This document shows positions 12,081-27,200 of a stretch of 64,000 nucleotides of DNA, piece by piece (the first letter of the stretch is position 1; the number at the start of each line of letters is the position of its first letter). Where the stretch lies: the NCBI GenBank assembly GCA_010015675.1, contig ML977016.1, positions 31,465-95,464 of the forward strand, given 5' to 3'. This DNA comes from Byssothecium circinans. Lineage: Eukaryota; Ascomycota; Dothideomycetes; Pleosporales; Massarinaceae. Position numbers and translations under genes: made by a program. The notes under the pieces were generated by a model. It was not told the DNA's origin and ran no database searches. It saw only the letters and a list, made by a program, of their open reading frames with translations.

Positions 12081-13385
12081 GGTCGCTGAATTGCAGTAAA
12101 AAAGACCGAAGGATGGAAAACCGATGCGTTCGTCGCTAAGAGCGGGAAGCGGGAAGGAACAATAAGCTGAGGCATCTAACGGTGCCTGTGGGAAGCCTTA
12201 TGAACTATACACGAATCTATGTCGATAATGGGCTCCAAATAGAAAGATGTAAGCTCTGCTCAGGGTTAAGACGCAATTGCAGTCAAGAATATATTTTGGC
12301 CTAGTATTCCAGGATACGAACCCAAGGGGTATCTGGAAGGAAACGACGCGGCAGAATTCTTCTTACCAAGATAGAAATCGTCTGTCGTTGTCGTTTTGGT
12401 TGGGGGCCATTTTTAGGCCTGCCCTTGCAGGACGTATATTGCATAGCCAATGGGATGATTTAGATCGCCGCCTATGCTGACAGGTTCGACTTCCTCCGGC
12501 GGCTACAACTTATAATAAACTCCTGATATGCCTAAGTGCTTTCAGTATGCTTGCATGTATTTTGATTGCTGACAAGAAATGATTCTGCCGAGTATGCCTG
12601 GCCCCACACATGCAGTTCGTGACCACGACTCTGATCCGGGGTGGCGCCGTTTCAGGAACAACATGCGCAAGTGCGGCTCTAAGTATAGCTGCGCGGTGCA
12701 TGCTAAACGACGCAGTCAGTTTCTTCCTTTCAAAGGGAACGATATTGTCTTAATCAGAAGGCGTGTAATAAAAGGAGAGAAATGTCACTTACCGTGAAGG
12801 GTTGGGATGAAAGCGAAAGTGCTAATACGATAACGGCTAGCGCAGAAGTAAAAATAGCATCCGCAATCCTATCCACACTCCACGATGCACACGTATCAAC
12901 ACAATTAGCAAAACGAGTAGCGACCAGTGAGAAGTGCGAGTTCTAGGGGGGATTCTACACCAATCTGGCCGATCTTCCTAGAGTCTTTAAAATCGCGACA
13001 TTATGTGCATCTTCTAACTGGCGATCATGCAGCATCTACATAGGTGCGTAAAGTTCATCAGCAAATAACTCAAGGGATCCGACTTCGTGAGTTTAGAAAG
13101 GGAAGAACTCTGACTGTGATTCCGGAACGTCACTATTTAGTCTCCACATATATTGTGCTTCAGCTTCTAAGTCCATAAGGTCATACCATATAATAAATGG
13201 ATAAAAAACAAGAAAATATATTTAGATGTTAAGGAATGAGCTGCAATACGAACAAAAGAAAGCAAGTAAAGTACGACTTTAGAAAGCCATCGACATACGC
13301 CTCCTGTCTCAGACTCTGCAAACCAAAGCCAAAATTCCTCCATAACCTGGACCAACAAAAGAAAACGTCATTCAAATCACGCAGC
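12081..13385. other. Intergenic downstream of the NRPS
   Basis: About 1.3 kb between the NRPS 3' end and the membrane-protein start (both minus strand). It is more A/T-rich than its surroundings around 13140-13260. No coding signal was recognised on either strand. Confidence 0.5.
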
Positions 13386-15209
13386 CTAAGCCTTACCCGC
13401 CTTAGTACTATCCCGTCTCCTCAACCGAATCTTCCCCAAAACCTTCCCAAGCCCACTCTCCGTCCTCTCCAACTTGGCCTCCTTCCCTGCCCTCTCCTTT
13501 TCCTCCTTCCTCCCCTTCTCCCTCTTCGCGCCTTTCTCTCCCCACGGACTCATCTCCTCCTTCTCAATCACCCTCTTCCTCTCCTCCGCTAACAACCCCA
13601 CCTGCTCCACGAACAACGGTGCAATAATCAAGTCCTCAACTCTAACGCGCAATCCCTCCTGATCTAGGATAGACGCGATTTGCGCGAGTCCCATGATATC
13701 GCCGCCGTTCTCAAAAAAGTGTGTGCCGAGATCGATGAGCACGGGCGTTCCGGCGTCGTTGGGGCGCAGGATTTGCGCCCACGCGGTGCGGAGGAGGGTG
13801 GCTAGGTTGTTGATTTCGGTTTTGGAGAGGCCTGTGTTGGTGGGGAGGGCGAGGGGGGCTTTTTCAGCGGATTTCTTGCGTTTGCCTTCGGAGGCGATGG
13901 TGGTGGAGGATCCGGATGATAGCTCGGACGGGGACGGAAGTAGTGTGTAAGGGTCCTCGGAGAAGGTGATGAGGTTGTTGCAAAGCAGGTCGAATACATA
14001 CTGTGCATAGTCATTGGTGATGGTGCTGTTTGGCGCATACGTGAGCGTGACTTCGACTTGATCTCCTCCGCGTGATGTGGAGAGGATGGAGAAGTCGGCG
14101 AAGTCTTCCTCCGAGGCTGCGACACCGAGTTTGAATTCCGAATTGCCGAGCCTGAACGCCGCGTCGTCGGAGTGGATGATGCTCTGGTTATGTTGGAGGA
14201 CGCTAGAGAAGTTCGTCCAGTCTGGCCAGTCGGTACAGTTTCGCGTAATCTCTCTGAAGCCGAGGGATTCATATGGCATGTTGGAGATTTGCTGATCTTG
14301 GATGTAGTTGAGAAGGTCGAGAACTGTCCATTCGGGTCGGTATACAACGCGCACGGGCACCATGTTCAGGCATGGGCCGACAATGGCTTCGATGTCTTTG
14401 ATCGCACTGTTTCTACCGGAGATCACGTGCCCGAAGACGATGTCGGACTTGCCGGCGATGCGAGCTAGAGCAGCTGCCCACGCAGCCTTCATCACTGTAG
14501 CTGTCGTGATATTGACATGGGATAGCGTGGGGACAGCGAGCGTCTGCCTAAGCGTCACCGTTCGGCCAGCCGAGCGCTGGTAATTCGGTCCATATCGATC
14601 GACGAGAGGGGTCATGATGCTGCCACGAAGTATTTCTCGCCAGTGGTCGTGCGCTCCATCAACAGTCTTCGCAGTAGCAATTTCGCGGACATAGGTGCCG
14701 AACGATGGTGCAGTCGACACTGGGAGGCCGTTGTAACCAGCTTGGAGACTCTCGAGGATCCTCGGCAAGCAAACGCCGTCGTACTGGGCATGCGATATGC
14801 GGATAAAGATTCGGTACCGGCCAGTCTTCTTTTGCTTCGCGACAACAAACTGCACGAAAGCCTCCCCTAGGCGGGGCCCGTGCTCGCGGTCCTTCTGGCG
14901 CAGTTCAGTGGTGAACTCCTCCATGTCTTGATCGGTTTCCTGGAAGATGAACTCAGGAATGAGTTTGCGCAGCACGACTTGGAGGAACCGGTCGCCGTAG
15001 GGCACAAACACCGTCCGTAGAATATCAAAAGCTTGCACGACGCGGAAGGCGGACTGCTTCAGTCTGCGAATATCGAGGGGCCCTTCACCATCTAGATAGA
15101 AGTGGTTGAGCATCCATCTCGACTGTAGAAGCGAACCAGTGATGGCGAGAGACTGAAAGTCGGTAACAGGAAGGACGTCTGAGATACCGCCCTTGAAGAC
15201 CTGCACTTT
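13386..15209 (-). other. NRPS terminal C6, inactive-looking T7 and charged tail
   Basis: C6 has SHAQYDG (His7496) and the later ISGR block, so it may still act in release or cyclisation. The carrier-like domain after it reads FFENGGDIMGLAQ, with Ile7861 in place of the phosphopantetheine Ser. The last 65 residues are dominated by Lys, Glu and Arg. Confidence 0.8.
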
Positions 15210-18200
15210 CGAGATAACGCTCTCAACGTTCGGATCTCCTAGAAGCGAGATAGATTTGGACGCTTGCGTCGCTGGATCTTCCATGATTGTAGTCGGTAGC
15301 CGGCGCTTCGTGCTGGGCCGACGATGAGTGGCGGAAGAGTTGTCGGGAGAGAAGCCTTGCCATTTCTTGAATGAAGGTTCGCTTCTCTCTTCCTTCCTAG
15401 CTGGAGGACTGTTGCCACCGTCGGTCGTATCGTCGGCAATTGCGTGCTCGGACACAATATCCCCAAAGTCTTTCCAAGCGGAACCTGTGCGCTCCGGAAG
15501 TTGGATCTTGGGCTTGGACGAGCTGGGCTTCCCAGTCGCAGACCTTGTGTCGCCGGCTTGCGACATGACTTGATCGATCACCTCGCCAGCAACGCGGACA
15601 ACCTACGGATATCAGTTATAGTCTATGAACAGGAGAGGAAAACTTACTCTAGCCATATCGGAAAACGTGGGATTCTTGAAGACGTCGGCAACGGTCATCG
15701 ACAGTCCTTCCTCCCTTGCGGCGCCAACAAGTCTCATAGCAATGATACTGTCCCCACCAAGCTGAAAAAAGCTATCCTCCGTCTCAATCTGATCTTCAAC
15801 CATATCTAACAATTCTCCCCACAGCGTCATGAGCTTCTTCTCTACGAAATCCGGCGGCACCGACTTCAGCGCCTCAGTTGCCATGACTCCAGCCGCGGCC
15901 ACCATATCCGCCGCGATACCAATCCTACTCTCCGCATCACTTGTCGCACTCATCTTTCGTTCGAGCGTCGGTCGGCCACGCACCGACATGGACGCCTTGC
16001 GTGCTAGCATGCTACTCATTTGGTTCGACATCTCGTTAACCGTAGCTTGCGCGGGCGCCGGAGCATTCTTGTTCTTAGCCATGACCTGGTCAACGATTTG
16101 AGGAACCATCTCGCTGACGATAGTGCGGATAAGGTTGCTCCAGTCTGGTGCTCCAGCCGGGCTATTGCTCTGCGGTGGATCGATCCTAGTATACGAGCGG
16201 ATGGAACGTATGGAGACTTCTGAGCCGGAGCGGTGGTTGAGTAGACTGGGCCTCCGCAGGGCACGCGTTGGCGTGAGGTGTGTTGGCTTGTCTTCTTGCT
16301 TGACAGGTTTGTCTTGGATGGCGGCATCAAGTTCGGCTACCGTCATGTCCATGTCTACAATGGCTTGACTGAGGATCTTGCCCATCATGATTGACACGTT
16401 CTTCGCCTCATCATCAGACACTGCATCGGTCCAATAAGTAAACTTTATAGCTTCATCTCCACGGGTAGCGTCGATAGAAACCGTGATGGCGAACTCGCTG
16501 GGATCGTGAGCATCGAGGTGCTCGAACACGATATCGCCAACTGTTGAACTTCCTTCCGCGGCTGCGGCACCGTAGTTTTGTACAGAGACGGCGGTATTGA
16601 ACAGTGCCTTCCCACTTAGCCCAAGGCTGTGCTGGAACTGAGCAAGCGAACAGTGTTGGTGAGGGAGGCTCTCAATGAAGTCATTCTGGACAGCCTGGAA
16701 GAGATCAAGCAGCGTAGCGGACCGTGACACTTGAACCCGCGACACCAACATGTTGATGAATGCCCCAATAGCGCTCTCCATACCATCAATTGGCACATTG
16801 CGGCCTGCAGAGAGGTAGCCGAAGCAAACGTCGGTCTCGGAGGTGTAGCTGCGCAGGACTAACGACCACACTGCGAGCAGAATGTTGGCAAAGGTTGTGC
16901 TACTCTTCTCAGCAAGAGCCTGAACTTCCGAGAAGCGATTGAAATCCATATAGAGCGAGTGAAGCTTTCTCTGCTTGGAAGAGTGCTGCGGAATGATCGG
17001 GAAGTAGCACGGTTTGACACCACGAAGTTGCTGTTTCCAGTAGTCGATAGCGGCATCGGCCGGGAGGCCGCGCAGGTACCTGATGTAGTCGCTGTACAGC
17101 GGCCCTTCGGAGTCGCTTAGGCGGCCTTCGTATGCATCCTGGAGGTCCTTCGTGAGGATACCCCAACTTCCGCCATCGATGACACTGTGGTTGACTTCCA
17201 TCTTGACGACAACTCTTCCGGTCGTTGTGTGCACGATGGTGAACTGGTGCGGGAGATGTGGCATCCGCTTCCCATTATTGTCGGCATACTTGGCCACGTC
17301 GAGTTTGGCTGTGAGCTCAGAATCGGTGCAGTCCACTACCAAGAGGCCAGTATCCGGCTCCTTCAAAACAATCTGGTCGAATACTCCGCCCTTGCAGACA
17401 CTGTCTACAAAAACGGTACGCAATGCTGGGTGGCGAGCAACAACTCGCTTCCACGCCTCGGCTACTTTATGCACGTCGACTGCGCCGCGCTTGCTCTTGA
17501 CCTCGAAGGTGGCAAAGGACCAGTAAGAGCTGGGGTCCTTGATCTGACTCAATACCATCCCTTCTTGAATTGCAGCGCAAGGGTACATATCTTCTACCTC
17601 ATCCCACGAATCAATGCCAGCTGACCGGAAACTATTGATGACACGGTCCAATCGGGCGTATGATTCCAAAGGCAGGAGCGGGAAGTCTGATAGCGTCGGT
17701 TGCGGCTTGTTGATCTTCGCAAGATTGCCAACCATCTCCTCGAACGTGCGCTGACACTCGGCAATCCATCGTCGGATGCCCTTCCTGTTCTTCTGGTTCT
17801 GATTGTACATAAAGTCGAAGTTGATCTTGCCGCGCGAAACAGACGCAGAGATCTCGAACAGCGCAAGTCGCTCCGTCCTGGGTCCCAAGTCCGATATCGC
17901 AGCTTCTTGATCTTCGTCGAATTGCACGGGCTGGAAAAGCGCGTCGCCGGAGTCGTGGTGTTGCGATTTACCGAGATAGTTGAAGAGGATCTCCATCGGC
18001 TCATGGTCTGCAAAGCGCTGCTTGCCGTCTTGCGTGAGGAATCGGCTGGCAAAGTAGGGGCGACCATTGTCAACAATACTTCTTCGGAGGTCCTTGACAT
18101 GTCGGATTGTTTGGATAACGTCGTCTTCATCCTCGGCAATCGGGACGTGAACGGGGAACATGGCGGTGAACCATCCTACAGTTCGTGAGAGGTCGATGTT

Positions 18201-21200
18201 GCTGGACTCCCATGGCTCGCGGCCGTGCGTCTCATTAAAGACGGTTGGTGTGCTGCGGTTGATGAAGATGCGGGAGAATGAATGAATGATCGCCGATATC
18301 AATAGATCAACCACGTCCGTTCGAAGGACGCCGTGATTATCGAGCGCCATGGTAGAGGTCTTCTCATCAACAGCGAAAGATTCGCGCTCAACATCGCCGT
18401 AAACATTATCTCGACCATCCATACCCCAGAACGACAGGTCTGCGGGTGCAACACTGAGCGGCTGCTTCTTGATAGCGTCGACGGACATCGGCTGAATAGT
18501 GTGTGCAGCTTGCTTATCGACCCAGGTCTGGAACGGAAGCTCTTTTTGCAACGAGCCAGACGACCCGGCGTTGATACATTCTTCAAGGTCGTCCAGGATT
18601 ATTCGCCAGCTCACTACGTCAATGACGAGATGATGGGCGGTAATGAAGAGCAACTGTTCTTCTGCAGTGACGTTGATGAGGTTGACTGCAAAGAGTGGCC
18701 CATTGACAATGTCAAGGCTCTTCTGAGTGTTGGCGATGACATCGATACAACGATCAGCGGAAGCGAGGTCGTGGACTTCGAACTCGTACGTTCCGTCGAC
18801 ACCACTTTGAATAAGCTGTTGCCATGTGCTGTTCTCTGCTTTCAAGAACCGAGCACGTAGCATCGCATGAACTTGCACGATAGAATCAAGCGCGTTCTTG
18901 ATCGTCTGAGCATCGACCTTGCGCGTGAGACGAAGAGTGAAAGACTGGTTGAAGTGCGAAGCTGTCTCGTCACCGATATTCTGGAAAAACAACCGCTGGA
19001 TGGGCGAGAGATCGAACGGCCTGTCAGTTTGCGCTTCTCCATGCTCGTTTTCAGTCGTAGACGTGACGGTTTCCGCAAGCTGCGCAATTGACTTGGCGCG
19101 AAGGAGTTGATTAAGCGTGATGCTGATACCATCTTTCCTGCACTGGGCAAGGAAATGCATGCCGATGAGGGAATCACCACCGAGTGCTAAAGCAAGTCAG
19201 AAATCCTTCCGTGATTCAAGGTACAGGGTGGGAACTTACAGAGCCACGATTTATTCGCCTTGACTTCACCCACTGGAACGTCCAATACCCTCGCACAGAT
19301 AGCCTGGAGTCTCTTCAACTCCGTACTCTCAGGACCAGTAACCTCCATGCTGCTCTCCAGGTCCAAAATACCCCGATACGTCTCGTTATCCATAGCCTCG
19401 ATCCAACCACCAACAAGAGTCTTGTCAAGTTTCGCGGACGCCAACCTCGGAATGCTTGGAACTGCGATCCACACGGTCGGCACCATATACTGTGGTACGA
19501 GATCCGAAAGCCGAGTCTTGGCATCGTTGATCTTGCGCAAGACATCCAGATGTGAAAGAGGCGTATTCCACGGCTGCTGAGCTACTGTGGTGTTTGCGCA
19601 GTGATGGAAAGCCACAACAGCTGTCAACTTCCTCTTACCAGGTCCAGACTTGGGCATCAAAACAACGGCAAGCTCAACCCTCTCATCAGCCTGCAAATGA
19701 TGCTCGATCTCTCCCAACTCGACGCGCTGGCCTGAAAGCTTGATCTGATTGTCCTTTCGTCCAACGTATTGGACCGAGCCGTCTGGCGCGTATTTCACAA
19801 GGTCGCCGGTGCGATAGATGCGGGTATGCGATTTGGCAGAGAAGTTTTTCATGAACGCTGGATTCTCGATGAAGGCTTCTGTCGTCTTGGCCGGATTCTT
19901 ATAGTATCCGCGGGCAAGCAGCGTGCCTTCAACGCAAAGCTCCGCAACCGCGCCTACAGGCGCAAGTCGATCAGGATTGTCAGCTTCGGTCAGCCAGACG
20001 CGAGCGCTGTCCAGGGCGTGGCCGATACTCAGGGGATCTCTTTGCGTGGATACGTGACTATTCACCAACGACAACACTGAATTCTCAGTCGGGCCATACG
20101 CGTTGATAAGCTGAAGCCCATTGGCCCACTTTTCGATTGTTTCGGGTGTCAATGCCTCCGCGGCAGACGCAAAGGTCTCCAGTGTTGGCACCGCACTCGG
20201 TCCTTCGATCACATTGGCCACACTAGGTGTCAAGCATGTCCAAGTCGCCTTGGGACGATTGATTGCGCCTGCAAGATCTGCAGTTCGGTCCTGTTCGGAG
20301 GGGATGGCGATTGTGCTGCCGGTAATCAAGCTGGTGAGAATCTCGAGCATTGATACGTCGAAGACGAATGACGCGAACTGGAAAACACGAGATGATGGGG
20401 TGATGTTGAGGGCCTTGCGCATGGCGATCGAGTTGGAGACAAAGGCTTTGTGCTCGATCACGACGCCCTTGGGCATACCAGTCGAACCGGAAGTGAACAT
20501 CTGTGAAGTTAGTGGATGATTCCTGAGAGAGGGCTTTATATGTAAGGTAACTTACAACATAGGCGATGTTATAACCCTTTGCGCGCAAAGGTATTTGTGA
20601 CCGAGACGTCGGTAGCTGGCGGATAGCTCCCTCCTCTACAGCGACAATATTGCTGACAACGCCATCAAATCGACTCTTATACTCAGGCGAACAAACAATA
20701 ATGGAAGCGTCGCAGTTATCGATAATTTGTTGATGCCTTGAAGCAGGATGTTGAGGTGACAAAGGCACGAAACCGCTTCCCGAAATGAGAATGCCCATGA
20801 AAGCAACAATTGCCCATTTTGACTTGTCCATGCAAACCGGGACCAATTTCTCAGGCCCTGCACCAAGTCCGATAAGCCTCTGGGCCAATCGAGAAGATAG
20901 GTCGCGTAGTTCAGCGTACGTGAACTCGCCGTCGGAAGCTGACACTGCAGTCGCGTTGGGGAGTATGTTTACTTGCTCGAAGAAGAGCGAGTGGATGGTG
21001 TCGTCGATGACGAGAGGCTCGCGAGCATTCCATTCGCGCACCAGTTGTGCGTCCTGCTTGCTGAAGACATGGATGTCGCGCACATGGCTGACTGTGTTAA
21101 GCTGTGCAAGCACGGAATCGAATTGATACAGAATCCGCTGAACTTCGAAAGTGGAAACGATGTTTGCGTTGAAATGAGCAAAGACCTCGATGCTGGAGCG

Positions 21201-24200
21201 ATTGGCCGTACACTCGATGACCAATGGGTACGTGAAGAAGTTAGCCAGAGTACCGTCGTCGTGGAATGACCAGAGAGAGTCCACGGGTTGCTCAGTTCCG
21301 GTTTGAATGACGAGCAGATTTTGGAAGTCGCATGCTGCTGCCGCATCCGAGTCGATGCGCTTCATCTCCGAAAGACCGTAATGTTGATGTGGTATGCGGT
21401 CCGTCGCGCTGCCAGCGACCCTTTTCAAAAGCTCCGCAACAGTGAGGTTGCGGTCGACTTGGACTCTACTAGGAACAGTTGTCAAGACTGGGCCGCAGAC
21501 GTCGGAAATACCGTTCACGGCAATATCGCGGCCCGTAAGCGTCTCGCCGAAGACAACATCGTCACTTCCACTGTATGCGGCAACAAGGAGAGCCCATGCC
21601 GCCCGTACCACAGTAGATGGAGTAATATCAGTATGACGGGGAGGAGAAAGCTTTGCAGTGTGCTTCAAGACTTGCCCATCGTGACTATCATTGGCGACAG
21701 TGTGTGACTGCTGAGGGAATTGATAAGGAGCAGCACCCCCAAGATAACCTTTCCAGTACTTCTTGGAAGCAGTAGTGTCTGACCCGAGCAGATATTTGAT
21801 AAATCTGGTATATGGCGTCCTTGGAACCTCAGAAACACCCGCTTGGTAGATTTTCTGCACTCTCGATAAGATGAGCGGCAAACTCCACCCGTCGTATAGC
21901 GCATGGTGCAGCGTCCATGCAAAGTATCGTTCATCCGATACAGTGCGTACTAGAGTGTACTCTGCTAGCTTACCACCAAGATGCGACGGAATGGTAGTTA
22001 CCACTTCCTCGGCCTCTCGCAAGCTGTTCGTCTCGCGCCAGGCGATGGGATCTTCGGCCAGGACGGTTTGAAGGAACGCTCCTGATTGAAGCTGAGCGAT
22101 ACGTGTGCGGAGGATATCTAAATCAGACACCGCTCTCTCCCACGCAGCCTTAAACTTCGTGATGTCGACAGACTTTGCCAGCTTAAGAACGTGCTGGGCG
22201 ACGTAAGCACCCCTTTGCCGGATGGAAAGAGTGATGAAGGCTTCCTGCAGCGGCGAAGTCGGATAAGCATCCTGAATCTGGTCCTTTGGAACTCGACACT
22301 GCTCCGCAAGTTCATTGAGAACCTGTGCCCGTGAAAGCGATGGAGGTAGGAGACCGAAAGACGCGACACTCTGTTCGACTGCTGCACTCACGTCGACAAC
22401 ACCACATCGTGCTGCTAGATCTGACAATTTCGGAGCCTTGAAGACGTCAACGACAGAGAGGTTCAGATGCTCAGCTTGCGCCGCAGTAACAAGCTTCATT
22501 GCCCCAATGGAATCGCCACCCAACCTCACAAAGCTGTCGTCGACGCCCACAGACGAAAGAGGCACGTTCAGTATCGAGCAGAAAAGTTTTTGTAACTTCT
22601 TCTCCACTTCGGTGGTCGGTCGCTTCTTGTTGGTAGCGCTAGACAGTCGATAAGCAGATATTGCTTCCTTGTTCAGATTCTGAACAAGATTCTTGAGGCG
22701 ATTGCGATCCAGCTTCCCAGCAGCGGTCCACGGCATCTTCGAGATTGGAATGAAGATGGAAGGAATCATATATGAAGGCAGTGAGCTAGCTACTGCGTTC
22801 TCCATCGCCTTACACATGGCAAGGAGCTCCTCGTCCATGGGTAGAAGGACGTCATCTGCAGCAGGCAGATCAGTGGACACAGGTTGAATTGTATCTGCCG
22901 AAGCTCCTCGTTGAGCACCTTCAGTGCAGAAGAATACCGCGAGAGCTTTGGCGGAACGACCTGCTGGTGCAACAAGCTCGACGGCCGACTGAACGCGTTC
23001 CGGGAACTTGCTCTTGACGTGGAACTCGATCTCTCCAATCTCGATGCGCTGTCCGTTCAACTTGATCTGCGTATCCTTGCGTGAGACGTACGTAAGAGAA
23101 CCATCGCTGTTGTATCGAACGAGGTCTCCGGTCTTGTACATTCGGACGGTAGAGAAGGCGTTGTCGGATGCCCATAGGGGGTTCTCGATGAACGCTTTGG
23201 CGGTCTTGACTTCGTCACCCAAGTAACCCGCAGCAACAATGTATCCTTCGGCAATGAGTTCACCAATAGCACCAACGGCAATTAGCTTGTCGTGATTGCG
23301 GGGGTGGACGACCCAAGTCCGGCAGCCAGTCGCCACGCCGATTGTTCCAGGGTCAGCATCGACAATCTCCTTCTCTGGAGTCGACTTGGCGCACGTCGCA
23401 CATATAATTGCTGTCTCTGTTGGACCATAGGCCTCCACGAAGCAGATTTTGGACGCCCACTTCTGGATCACGGGCCCTGGAACAGCCTCGCCTCCGACAA
23501 CGAGCGTCTTCAAGCAAGACACCCACTCCGGCTTGATGCTTCCAAGCACAGACGGTGTGAGCAGTGTCCATGTCACTTTCCGTTTGCAGATCGAGCCGCA
23601 AAGGTCGCTCATCCTCTCATCTTCTGTGGGCACGCATATCGTTCCGCCCACTGTGAGGCAGGCCAGGATTTCGACGCAGCTTGCGTCAAAGGTGTAGGAA
23701 GCAAACTGGAAAGTACGCGTGGAGTTATCCATATGCAGGATTGGAGTGAAAGCTACAGCGCTCGTTACAAATGCCTGATGTGGGATAATGGTTCCTTTAG
23801 GCGTTCCAGTCGTTCCTGAGGTGAACAAGCAGTAGCATGCGTGATCAGGTGTGACATCGGACTTCGGTCGCTGCCCCCTCGCTGATGGAATCGACTTCAT
23901 CGCCTTCTTATCAACGATCAATGCAGCCTGCGAAACTTGGCTAGCGAGTTCATGATGGTTTCTCGAACAGAGAATGACCCTGGCTCCCACGTCGCCGATC
24001 AGTTGTCGCAGTCGTGTTGGCGGATGCCGAGGATCAAGCGGCACATAAGCGGCGCCTGCTTTCATGATTGCGATCATGCTAACAATCGTCCAGCTGGATT
24101 TCTGGAAGAGGATTGGAACAAAAGTTCCGGTGGTGACGCCCAAGGTCTGCAGGTGCAAGGCCAACTGCGCAGTAACCTCATCGAACTCCTGGTACGTAAA

Positions 24201-27200
24201 CGTTCCATCCCAACCTTCAATGGCCGTGGCCAAGCGCGGTCTAAGCAGTGCTTGCTCTGAGACGATGTCATGGACGCAACGGCGGACAGGATGGGGAAGC
24301 TCAGCGTTCCACTCCGTGATCTGTTGAAGGCTTCGCGTGGGAAGGGCATCCAAGTCGGCAACAGTGGCGTTCGCATCGTTATTCGAAACGAGATTCAAGA
24401 GGATCTGCTCGAAGGTATCGGCAATATTACGTGCATGAGCGTCATTAATCTTGTCTCTCCAGTATCCGAAGTCGATGGTGATTCCGTCAACACCTTCGTC
24501 GCTGACGTTGAGCGTGAGATCATATTCGCTAGGGTCGGATGCCTCGATGTTATTGTAAACCAGCGCTGTCTTCTCTGGATCCCGCGTGATATGTCTGCGC
24601 TGAAAGGTGAAGACTGTGTTGAAGAGAGATGGTAGTTGTAGTTCGTGCTGCACCTCTGCAAGGGAACAGCTCTGATGATCCCGTGCGTTCATCGAGTCAT
24701 TTTGTACCGTCTGTAGAAGTTGATGTAATGGCGTCTCGTCCGAGAAATTGAGACGCGAAATGAGCATCTGAACAAAGCATCCGGCCGCTTCTTCAATGTT
24801 CTTGACGGGGATGTCACGACCCGAAGCAACAACGCCGAAGGAGACATCCGAGGTACCGACGTAGTAATGAAGAACCAGAGCCCATACCAGCTGCAGCACG
24901 TTCGATAAAGTGACTCCGTTGGCCTTGCAGAAAGCTTGAATGTTGGCTGTTTCTGCGATGTGGGCCTCGTATGAGACGGCCTCACGAGGACCGGGTTTGC
25001 CGTCATTGAGCGCTGGTAAAAAGCAGGGTTCTACGCCGGAGAGGAAGGTCTTCCAGTAGTTGACATCGCTCTCTCGAGAACTGGAGAGCACATGTGCGAT
25101 GAAGTCACTGAACAGGGGACCCGCATCAGATCGCGTGAGCTTCCCGCCATATGCGCGCGCGAGGTCGTTCAGAAGATTCGGCACTGAACCGCCATCTAGA
25201 ATGGTGTGGCTCATGTCAAGCTTGACCCATACTCGATTCGTCTTGGTCTTGCAGACTGTGAAGCGATGCGGCGTATTGAATTCGCGATAGTCGATTGCGG
25301 GTTGATCGCGCAGGAAGCGCGCCATATCCTCGTCGTCGCAATCTGCGATCCAGGAGACCTGTCCAGGCTTGTCTTTGAAAACGACCTGCTCCATGCGGCC
25401 CTTCTCGGAGAGGCTTTCGATGAAGATTGTTCGCAGTGCTGGATGACGATGGACCACTACCTGCCACGCTTCGGCAAGCTTCCTTGGGTTGACCAATGCG
25501 TTGGGCTCGGTCGAGCAGACTTCAAAGATGCACTGGTACGCATACAGGTCAGGTGCCTTCATTTGTGAGAAAAGCAAGCCTTGTTGCATGCTGCTGCAGG
25601 GATAGATATCCTCGATGTCAGCGACAGAAGTGCCAGAAGGAAGTACAGCGACGAGCTTTACCAGACCGTTGTAGGAAAGCGGAAGAAGCTTGAAGTCGCT
25701 AAGGCTAGGCTCGGGACGTGCTGAAAGCAATTGATCAACAGCATTCACGAGAGTTTGTCGGCACTCCGAAATCCATCGCTTGATCTCCGCCTGCCGCTTC
25801 ATGTGGCGGTTGTAGCAGAAGGAAAGCTTAATCGTGCCTTGAGAAACCACAGCCGTGATCTCAAAGAGCGCCAAACGAGGAACGTTATCACCAATGTCGG
25901 ACGTTGACACACTGTCCAGCTTCTGGAGCAAAGCATCTTTGCGCTCAAGAGCTTGCATTCGCCCAAGGTAGTTGAATGCCACTTCAGTTGGCCAAGGGTT
26001 AGAGAATCGTCGCTGTCCTTCTTCGGTGACGCTGTATGCAAAGTACGGCCTGCCCTTGCCTGGGATTCGCTCGCGGAGATCCTTGACCCATCGAATGGTT
26101 GAGACTATATCCGTAGGGTCTTCCAAGGGTACAGGAAGATGAATCGGTGTCAGGGTTGTATACCATCCAACAGTACGCGACAGATCTTGCTTAGTGTCGA
26201 AAGGCTCCCGACCATGCCCTTCGTTGAAGATCGTGGCAGTATGCCTATCCGGGAATACATGTCGGAACGATTCAAGAATAGCCGCAAGGAAGACGTCGAG
26301 CGGTTCGGTCGCGAGCGCATCCTGAGCGCCGAGCAACAACATGGAATCCTTGGGACTCAACTCAAAGTCCTCTGTAAGGACATCACCGTTGACATTTGCC
26401 TGGCCATCCATTTCCCAGTACGCAAAGTCAGGCCGAGGAAGGTCCTCCAAGGGGAAGACCTTCTTCGCGCTGTCTTTCCTGGCCTGAATGGCTTGTTGCT
26501 GGGCCCAGGAATGGAATGGAAGACTTTGAGGAGGCGGGGTTGTTCCATTGAGTAGCGCTTGGAGATCCTCGAGGACGATGCCCCATGATACTACGTCCAC
26601 GACCAAGTGGTGGGCTACAAGTGCGATGGCTTGTGAGAACATCTCGTCAATCTCAAACAGGTCCGCAGCGAAGGTCAATGATGTCACATCTAATGTCGCT
26701 TGACTTTCATCAATGATTGGCCGCATGCTTGCATTGTTCGCATTGCTAACACGATGTTGTCGTAGTCGGAATGCTGTCGGTGATTTCGCGACTCGTTGCC
26801 GCCAAGTTCCGGAACCATCTTTCTCGTAGCGTGCTCGCAGCATGGGATGAATCGAAACCAGCGAAGTGAGTGCTTTCTCGATCTCCTCGAATTCGAACGA
26901 TCGTGAAAGGCGCAAGACGACGCTCTGGTTGAAGTGGTTGTAAGTGTCGCCAACACCATCGAAGAAGACTTTTTGGATAGGTGATAGATCGAACAGCTGG
27001 TTATACTCTTGAGCCTTGGGCGTGGAAGCCTGGTTTGTTTCGGAGACCGACATAGTGGATGCTAATGCCGTAATGGACTTCGCGCGAATGATGTCCTGTA
27101 CCGATATAGCGAAGCCTTGGGATCGACAAATGCTTGATACTTGCATGGCGCTGATAGAATCACCACCTAAATGCAAAAACGATTGGTTGAGTCGAACATC

